From Pseudomonadota bacterium (GTDB taxonomy: Bacteria; Pseudomonadota; Alphaproteobacteria; Rhizobiales; Xanthobacteraceae): a stretch of DNA of 64,000 nucleotides. The notes under the pieces were generated by a model. That model made no database searches, had not been told where the DNA came from, and was given only the letters and a program-made list of their open reading frames with translations. The translations under genes were made by a program, and so were the position numbers. The stretch is taken from NCBI GenBank assembly GCA_023422775.1, contig JAFAGM010000076.1, positions 1 to 64,000 on the forward strand, read 5' to 3'. Shown in pieces: positions 58,642 through 64,000 of this stretch (its first letter is position 1; every line of letters starts with the position of its first letter).

Positions 58642-59343
58642 ATGGAGACCTTTTTGACCAAAGCGATGACCATCGTAGCCCTGATCTGTTTTCTCCTGGT
58701 CGGCGTTGCCGCGACCGCGATCATCGGCCGCGACAGCATTCCCACTCCCCGGCTCGAACTGGCGTCCGCTTCCGTTTCTGTCGTCCATGGCCCGGTTTCG
58801 AACCGGGAAGGCAAGCAGGACAAGCTCGCCATCGCGGGCTTTACGCTGCAGCAGCCGGCCGAACCCCGACAACTCGATCCCGCGCTGAGCGAGTCGCTGC
58901 GCCGCGCCTATGCCTCTACCTCGCCGGCCGACCTCGGCATGCCGAAGGAGATCGAGACGCCCAGCGAGCGGTCCGCGACGCAAGCCGCTGCGCCCGCCAA
59001 GCCGCCAAAGGTCGTCAACAAGCCGCAGCCGCAGAAGAACTACGCATTGCTCAGCGACATCCAGATTGCCGGCATCAAGGAGCGGCTGAAATTGTCCGCG
59101 GCGCAGGAATCCTACTGGCCGCCGGTGGAAACCGCGTTGCGCGCCGTCGCCCGCAAGATCCATGCGGGCCGCCAGGCCAATCCGAAAGCGACCGGCGTGC
59201 CGATCGATCCGGAGGCCGCGGAAGTCCAGCAGTTGAAGTCGGCTGCGATGCCGCTGCTGTTCCAGTTGCGTGAAGACCAGAAGAGCGAAGTGCGCTCGCT
59301 CGCCCGCATCATCGGGCTGGAAAAAGTTGCGTCGATGATCTGA
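58642..59343 (+). CDS. Membrane-anchored protein with an LTXXQ-like periplasmic domain
   Basis: A 233-residue protein from the ATG at 58642; the frame begins at 58564 with 26 more residues. An N-terminal membrane helix (TKAMTIVALICFLLVGVAAT) anchors it. A linker with Ala/Pro/Lys (AAAPAKPPKVVNKPQPQKN) leads to a helical part with LSDIQIAGIKERLKLSAAQE, SYWPPVETALRAVARKIHAG and LFQLREDQKSEVRSLARIIG. The motif LKL-x3-Q-x-YWPPVE is seen in LTXXQ/Spy-like proteins of Bradyrhizobium, so a stress-related periplasmic role is possible. Confidence 0.7.
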   Translation: METFLTKAMTIVALICFLLVGVAATAIIGRDSIPTPRLELASASVSVVHGPVSNREGKQDKLAIAGFTLQQPAEPRQLDPALSESLRRAYASTSPADLGMPKEIETPSERSATQAAAPAKPPKVVNKPQPQKNYALLSDIQIAGIKERLKLSAAQESYWPPVETALRAVARKIHAGRQANPKATGVPIDPEAAEVQQLKSAAMPLLFQLREDQKSEVRSLARIIGLEKVASMI

Positions 59344-59477
59344 TCGGCAACGACGGCGCCTGCGTGCCGCCGCCTCCAGATTTCGCGGATCAAGACGAAG
59401 ATGGCCGGGACATCTGGCGCGAAGACGCGCTTCGCGCTTTTGCCCGGCCACGACGAGAAGTGAGTTTCAGACAAGCG

Positions 59478-59711
59478 TTAGCCGCCGCGCGATTCCACCA
59501 CCTTGCGGCAACTGTCCGACAGGTTCGCCTTGTTCGCCTTCAGGCAGGCATTCATCTGCGGCGGTTTGCCGACATGTTCGGCGCAGAATTTGCTGGCGTC
59601 CGAACGGCAGGCCATCTGCTCCTGCACGCTGGGTCCGGATTGCGCCGAAGCCGGTGAGGTGGCGGCGAGCGGCAGCGCGACAAGCGCGGCGATGTGGAAT
59701 GGTTTCTTCAT
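59478..59711 (-). CDS. Small secreted cysteine-rich repeat protein
   Basis: A 77-residue protein from the ATG at 59711 (GAAAGGTTATCC upstream). Signal peptide MKKPFHIAALVALPLAATSP ends near ASA-Q. The mature part carries a Cys-rich unit: MACRSDASKFCAEHVGKPPQ, NACLKANKANLSDSCRKVVE, a four-Cys repeat similar to those in GLG1/Cys-rich FGFR-like domains, seen in small Bradyrhizobium proteins. Two disulfides are expected. Function unknown. The frame extends upstream to 59798 without an RBS. Confidence 0.75.
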   Translation of the reverse strand: MKKPFHIAALVALPLAATSPASAQSGPSVQEQMACRSDASKFCAEHVGKPPQMNACLKANKANLSDSCRKVVESRGG

Positions 59712-59950
59712 GGATAACCTTTCGACGAAATTTTGAACGTTGCGATCAAGCGCGCGGAAATTCGTAGAGGCCGGCTTCGCGGTCCATGCCATGTTCATGG
59801 CGTCGAATAACCGCCTGCAATCCGCGGTTGAGGCCGTCGCACCATCTTCATGGGATGTTGCGGATCGCTACTCTGCATCATGTACCTCCCACGTCGGCTG
59901 CGGTGACCGCTCGGTACATCGCAAGGCTGCACGCCAATCGGAGAGATGAC

Positions 59951-60265
59951 ATGAAGAAATCAGGATGGCTGAGCGCGGGTCTGACCCTGGCGGTGTTTTC
60001 CGCCGTGGCGTCGTTCGCACCGGGCGGCGTGACGTCAGCCCAGGCCGCGGTGGTTTACTGCAAGACCGCCGGCGTGCCGCAGGGCTGCGTAATGCGGCCC
60101 ACGCCGGTGGCGGCAGCCGCGGTGGTTACACCGGCGGTTGGTGTCGGCCGTGTCGGCGTTGGCGCGCCGGGCGTTGGTGTTGGTGTTGGCGCGCGGGGCG
60201 TCGGCGTTCGCCCCGGCACGCCGATGAATCGTGGTGGCCCGGTGAACCGCGTCGGCCGCCGCTGA
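59951..60265 (+). CDS. Small secreted Gly/Val-rich protein, paralogue of the gene at 948
   Basis: A 104-residue protein from the ATG at 59951 (GGAGAGATGAC upstream). The signal peptide (MKKSGWLSAGLTLAVFSAVA) ends near AQA-A. The mature part has VVYCKTAGVPQGCVMRPTPV, then GVGVGARGVGVRPG repeats and ends PMNRGGPVNRVGRR. The YC...GCV motif and NRVG-x-RR end match the protein at 948-1211. The middle is a simple-sequence expansion (GGC GTT GGT). Likely periplasmic; the role is unknown. Confidence 0.8.
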   Translation: MKKSGWLSAGLTLAVFSAVASFAPGGVTSAQAAVVYCKTAGVPQGCVMRPTPVAAAAVVTPAVGVGRVGVGAPGVGVGVGARGVGVRPGTPMNRGGPVNRVGRR

Positions 60266-60272
60266 GGAAAAT

Positions 60273-62204
60273 TCAACCGGCGGCGGCGTCGCTGTCGGGA
60301 AAGCGGTGGGGCAATGTCAGCCTCACGTGCGTGCCATCGGCGCAGGAGTCGAGTATCAGTTCCGCGCCGCAGCGCGCCGCGCGGCTTCGCATGTTGCGCA
60401 AGCCGCGCGTCGCTTTCGTCGCCGCGGCGGATCCGTCCGCCGGGGGGACGTCAAAACCCCTGCCGTCGTCCTCGACGGTGATGCGGCCGCAATCGCGGCC
60501 GTCGTGACCCACGAACGTTTCGATCCTCACGGTGACGCGGCGCGCATTGGCGTGCTTGACCGCATTGGTCAGCGCTTCATCCAGCAGCCTGACGATCTGG
60601 ATCACGTGCCACGGCCGCAGTTCGGGATGAACCGGCAGGCCCTGCGGGGTGACCGCACGCCATTCCAGCGCGATGTCATGCGGGCGCAACTGCGCCATCG
60701 CGCGCTCGCGCCACGAGCCGAGCGCCAGCATCAGGTCACCGCCGATGTCGTCCATGGAATCGATTACGAGACGCAGGTCCTTCAGCGCCGCGCGTGCCGC
60801 GTCGCCGATTCCCGCGCTTGCATTGCCGCGTTCGCTCAGCGCCACGATGCTGACGAGCTGGCCGCCGAGCCCGTCGTGCAGGTCGCGCATCAGGCGGGTT
60901 CGCTCCCGCGCCAGCGCCGCGGCGCGGGCGCGCTCCTCCTCGCGGATGAAACTGGCCTTCAGCTTCTCCTCCGCCTCGCGCACCTGGGTGACCAGGCGTC
61001 CGGCAAAACCGTCGACCTCGTTCAGCGCCCGCGCAAACCGCCACGTCAGCCCGGCGCCGATCGCCACCAGCATGACCGAATAAGACAGCCGCGAGGTGAA
61101 GATGCGATTGTGGATCACCTGAAACATCGAGAGCAGGTCGATGATCCAGCAAGTCAGCATGATCGTTACCGCGCAGCCGAGCAGCAGACTTGCGATATTC
61201 TGTCGTTTCAGAACCGAGCGCGCCGTCACGATCGCCATGATGACAAGCGTTACGCCGACCATCGGCACCGCGATCAACATGAACAGGGTGCGCGTCAGCG
61301 CCTGGTTTCCGAACAGGCCGGCCAGCGCCAGCAGCAGGCCGGGGACGAAAATGATCCAGCCGTAAGGCCGCCATTTCCAGCCCGAGAACAACAGCGCGAA
61401 TGTCAGCACCAGCCCGCATTCCAGCGGCGCGGACGAAATCAGGATCACGTTGAGTCGGGAAAAAGTCGTCTCGCCCATCGGCGTCGGCAAGAACGCCTGT
61501 CCAACCCCCACTGCCATCGCCGCTGCGAGCAGGCCATAGGCGGGCTCGTGACGCCGCATCACCCACATGATGCCTAGAATGACCGCGAGGATCGCCTGCC
61601 AGGACGAGAACACCACCGGCAAGGTGACGAAGATCGTCGATCTCAGATTATAGCTCGGACGCAGCAACTCGTCCGGGCCGACCCAGATCCGGTCGAGAAA
61701 GCCGGTAATCGGTCCCCATATGAACAACCGGATCGAGATCTCGTTGGTGCCGTCGTGGAGCACTGATGCCGGGATCACCGCGATCTGCGGCGTATTGCGA
61801 TCGGGACGGTTGGCCGCTGGATGACGTCGGCTGTCGAGGATCACGACGCCGTTGACGCTGACTTCGACGCCGTTGGTGAAGCGCGGCAGAAACACCGACC
61901 ATGCGCGCCCGGCCTCGCCGGCGGGCCGGTCGAAATGCCCGGTGAAGCGCGGCGGGTCGTCCATCGCATGGCGCAGCGGAGAGAAATACGGCAGTGCCAC
62001 GGGGCGCTCGACGCCGTGCCCGGAGAGCTCAAGCGTTGCGACGAGATATTCGGCCGGAGGCTCCGGCAGCGACTGCCGGAGCGCGAGAATGCACGCCACT
62101 GCGATCAGCGCCTGCAACAGCAGGTACTGGGCGAGGCGGACCGTCCGCAGCCGCCGGCGCGCATGGCCGAGCCATTTCGGTTGCGCGTCGTCCGCCTCGT
62201 TCAC
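60273..62204 (-). CDS. Membrane sensor histidine kinase (HisKA_3 type)
   Basis: A 643-residue kinase from a GTG at 62204 that overlaps the stop of the upstream regulator (GTGA). One N-terminal helix (YLLLQALIAVACILALRQSL) leads to a periplasmic beta domain (about 55-195, FTGHFDRPAGEAGRAWSVFL), then seven helices (about 200-390) as in 7TM-DISM receptors. After a coiled coil (REAEEKLKASFIREEERARA) come the phospho-acceptor His in LMRDLHDGLGGQLVSIVALS, the N-box DEALTNAVKHANA and DDGRGFD. It signals to the adjacent NarL/FixJ-type regulator. Ligand unknown. Confidence 0.88.
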   Translation of the reverse strand: MNEADDAQPKWLGHARRRLRTVRLAQYLLLQALIAVACILALRQSLPEPPAEYLVATLELSGHGVERPVALPYFSPLRHAMDDPPRFTGHFDRPAGEAGRAWSVFLPRFTNGVEVSVNGVVILDSRRHPAANRPDRNTPQIAVIPASVLHDGTNEISIRLFIWGPITGFLDRIWVGPDELLRPSYNLRSTIFVTLPVVFSSWQAILAVILGIMWVMRRHEPAYGLLAAAMAVGVGQAFLPTPMGETTFSRLNVILISSAPLECGLVLTFALLFSGWKWRPYGWIIFVPGLLLALAGLFGNQALTRTLFMLIAVPMVGVTLVIMAIVTARSVLKRQNIASLLLGCAVTIMLTCWIIDLLSMFQVIHNRIFTSRLSYSVMLVAIGAGLTWRFARALNEVDGFAGRLVTQVREAEEKLKASFIREEERARAAALARERTRLMRDLHDGLGGQLVSIVALSERGNASAGIGDAARAALKDLRLVIDSMDDIGGDLMLALGSWRERAMAQLRPHDIALEWRAVTPQGLPVHPELRPWHVIQIVRLLDEALTNAVKHANARRVTVRIETFVGHDGRDCGRITVEDDGRGFDVPPADGSAAATKATRGLRNMRSRAARCGAELILDSCADGTHVRLTLPHRFPDSDAAAG

Positions 62205-62866
62205 AGCCGGATCAAGCCTTGCTGGACCGCCTCGAACACCGCCTCGCCCCGGGTGTGGACCTCGAGCTTGCGGTAGATGCTCTTGATGTGGCCGGGCACC
62301 GTCTGGCGCGACAGGCCGAGATGGCTGGCGATCTCGGCGTAGCTGAAACCCTTGGCAATGCCCCAGAGGATGTCGATCTCGCGCGGCGTCAGCCTGGCGG
62401 TGTTGAGCGCGGGGCCGGGCGGAGGCTCGATCGTGGTCTGGGTCCGGCGCACGATGAAGCGGGCGATCGAGGCCGAGATCGGCGAATGCCCGGCCACGAG
62501 ATCGCGCACGGTTGCGGCGATGTCGGTCGGGAAGGCGTCCTTGAGCAGGTAGCCGGTAGCGCCGACGGTGATGGCCGAGATCACGCTTTCCTCGTCGCCG
62601 AGAATCGAGATCACCATGATCTCGGTCTCTGGAAAGCTTTGTCGTGTCTCGCGGATCAGATTGACGCCGTGTCCGTCCGGCAATTGAAGATCGGTGAGCA
62701 GGACCCGGGGGGCGCCTTGTGCCAGGCAGGCGCGGGCGTCCGTGAGCGTGCCCACCGCCCTTACCTGATAGCCGGCCCTGGCGAGCGCATCCTGCAGCCG
62801 CCAGAGCGTCGGCGCGTCGTCTTCCACCAGCAGGACCGTAATGGCCTCGTCGCTCAACGAATTCAT
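62201..62866 (-). CDS. NarL/FixJ-type response regulator
   Basis: A 221-residue regulator from the ATG at 62866; longer frames continue upstream without support. The receiver has ITVLLVEDDAPTLWRLQDAL, the acceptor Asp in VLLTDLQLPDGHGVNLIRET and the Lys in GYLLKDAFPTDIAATVRDLV. The C-terminal LuxR-type helix-turn-helix has LTPREIDILWGIAKGFSYAE, IASHLGLSRQTVPGHIKSIY. Its stop overlaps the kinase start, so the pair is translationally coupled. Target genes unknown. Confidence 0.93.
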   Translation of the reverse strand: MNSLSDEAITVLLVEDDAPTLWRLQDALARAGYQVRAVGTLTDARACLAQGAPRVLLTDLQLPDGHGVNLIRETRQSFPETEIMVISILGDEESVISAITVGATGYLLKDAFPTDIAATVRDLVAGHSPISASIARFIVRRTQTTIEPPPGPALNTARLTPREIDILWGIAKGFSYAEIASHLGLSRQTVPGHIKSIYRKLEVHTRGEAVFEAVQQGLIRL

Positions 62867-63046
62867 CGGGAAAACTCCGGCCGCCCGTCCCTGCGACCAA
62901 CGCGAGTGTACCCCCGCAACGGCGGGTTGCGACACCCATATTCATGGGGCGGAGATTTTACCAGTCCCGCGGGGGCAACACACAAAATTCAAGGCAGGCG
63001 CGACGAACGAAATAGGCCTATACGATGGCCTCGCAACGAGGCCGCC

Positions 63047-64000
63047 ATGTCGAATACTTCCAGGAACGCACCGCCGGACCAGCACGCCCCGCTCCCCGTC
63101 ACGCCCGGCGACGTCAGGGCCGCGGCGGCGGTCATTGCCGGTTCGGTGATCGTCACCGAATGCGCCCGGAGCCGGACGCTGAGCGAGATCTGCGGCTGCA
63201 ATCTCTGGCTCAAGTTCGAGAACCTGCAGTTCACCTCGACCTTCAAGGAGCGGGGCGCGCTCAATCGCCTCACGGCGCTGTCGCCGGACGAACGGCGGCG
63301 CGGCGTGATCGCGATGTCGGCCGGCAATCACGCGCAGGGCGTGGCCTATCACGCGCACATTCTTGGCATTCCCGCCACCATCGTGATGCCGGTCGGCACG
63401 CCGATGGTGAAGATCGAGAACACGCGGCGTCACGGCGCCGAGGTCGTCATTTCCGGCAGCACGCTGGAGGAGGCGGCCGAGTTCGCCCGCGCGCACGGCA
63501 AGGCGCAGAACCTCACCATGATCCATCCCTACGACGATCCCCTGATCATCGCGGGCCAGGGCACCATCGCGCCGGAAATGCTCGACGCCGTGCCGCAGCT
63601 CGACACGCTGGCGGTTCCGATCGGCGGCGGCGGGCTGATCTCCGGCATTGCGGTTGCGGCCAGGGCAATCAGGCCGGACCTGCGCATCGTCGGCGTGCAG
63701 GCGGAGCTTTATCCTTCCATGTACAACGTCATCAAGGGCGAGCACTTGCCGATGCGCGGCGATACGCTCGCCGAAGGCATCGCGGTCAAGTCGCCGGGCA
63801 GGATCACCACCGCGATCATCAGCCGCCTCGTCGATGACATCGTCCTCGTCACCGAGGACCAGATCGAGCGCGCGGTGGCGATGCTGATCGCGATCGAGAA
63901 GACCGTGGTGGAAGGCGCAGGCGCGGCCGGCCTTGCCGCGGTGCTGGCCTCGCCCGAGCGTTTCGCGGGACGCAATGTCGGGCTCGTCCTGACCGGCGGC
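63047..64000 (+). CDS. Threonine ammonia-lyase (cut by the window end)
   Basis: The ATG at 63047 starts MSNTSRNAPPDQHAPLPVTP; 318 residues are visible before the window ends, out of about 400-420. PLP-fold motifs: ENLQFTSTFKERGALNRLTA (Lys in the SFKxRG position), AMSAGNHAQGVAYHAHILGI, VPIGGGGLISGIAVAARAIR (phosphate-binding glycines). The order matches biosynthetic/catabolic threonine dehydratase (IlvA/TdcB), which yields 2-oxobutanoate and ammonia. An ACT domain, if any, would be beyond the edge. It is divergent from the two-component pair. Confidence 0.87.
   Translation, partial: MSNTSRNAPPDQHAPLPVTPGDVRAAAAVIAGSVIVTECARSRTLSEICGCNLWLKFENLQFTSTFKERGALNRLTALSPDERRRGVIAMSAGNHAQGVAYHAHILGIPATIVMPVGTPMVKIENTRRHGAEVVISGSTLEEAAEFARAHGKAQNLTMIHPYDDPLIIAGQGTIAPEMLDAVPQLDTLAVPIGGGGLISGIAVAARAIRPDLRIVGVQAELYPSMYNVIKGEHLPMRGDTLAEGIAVKSPGRITTAIISRLVDDIVLVTEDQIERAVAMLIAIEKTVVEGAGAAGLAAVLASPERFAGRNVGLVLTGG

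Noticed and set aside
60273..62945. Apparent 890-residue fusion of regulator and kinase
   Set aside because: The first 247 codons are a shadow of the response regulator; the kinase starts at the GTG 62204 overlapping the regulator stop.

Overview
The window is a GC-rich alphaproteobacterial chromosome segment, most like Bradyrhizobium or a close relative. This rests on gene content: minCDE, an NdvA-type glucan exporter, DUF1013/TrcR, DUF6494, TctC-type binding proteins, HWE and FixJ/NarL-type signalling proteins, and many small secreted proteins. Bradyrhizobium-like dispersed palindromes such as GTCATTGCGAGC...GCTCGCAATGAC support it. No rRNA, complete tRNA or CRISPR array was seen.

Region 1 (1-8652) is the right-hand part of an integrated mobile element. 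It starts with the end of an IS3-type transposase. It contains a tightly overlapping minus-strand operon (about 5876 to 1426) built around a 935-residue Toprim/DUF927 primase-helicase. An excisionase-like protein, a tyrosine integrase and an unknown protein translationally coupled to the integrase follow. The right end is a 48-bp copy of the 3' part of a tRNA-Phe(GAA) gene at 8605-8652, which marks the attachment site; the intact tRNA should lie left of the window. Eight copies of GTGGGGACA in both orientations lie inside the gene next to the helicase. The core TGGGGAC recurs upstream of the integrase. The layout resembles a P4-like satellite or integrative plasmid.

Region 2 (8653-31118) is chromosomal and mostly accessory metabolism and signalling. 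It has a PAS-PAS-HWE histidine kinase, a higBA module with a truncated toxin gene, two orphan TctC binding proteins and a TetR/tautomerase divergent pair. It also has an aldo/keto reductase, thioesterase and Nudix hydrolase, a pseudo-receiver/EAL protein, a TAXI-TRAP transporter divergent from an SDR, propionyl-CoA synthetase, and the cell-cycle regulator TrcR.

Region 3 (31337-51628) is largely core. It holds ispH-thrB-rnhA, a peroxiredoxin, fadD, a D,D-carboxypeptidase with a Lys/Pro/Ala tail, ndvA, and a second hisE. An nitronate monooxygenase-type/SDR/thioesterase cluster, a periplasmic ligand-binding protein and minCDE follow. A perfect CtrA-type box (TTAA-N7-TTAACC) sits about 50 bp before minC.

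Region 4 (51633-64000) carries an acyl-CoA synthetase next to a nitronate-monooxygenase-like paralogue that lacks the usual catalytic His, and an MscS channel. A decayed mocR/eamA divergent pair follows, then several small envelope proteins with a second perfect CtrA-type box. The segment ends with a sensor kinase/response regulator pair and a threonine ammonia-lyase cut by the window edge.
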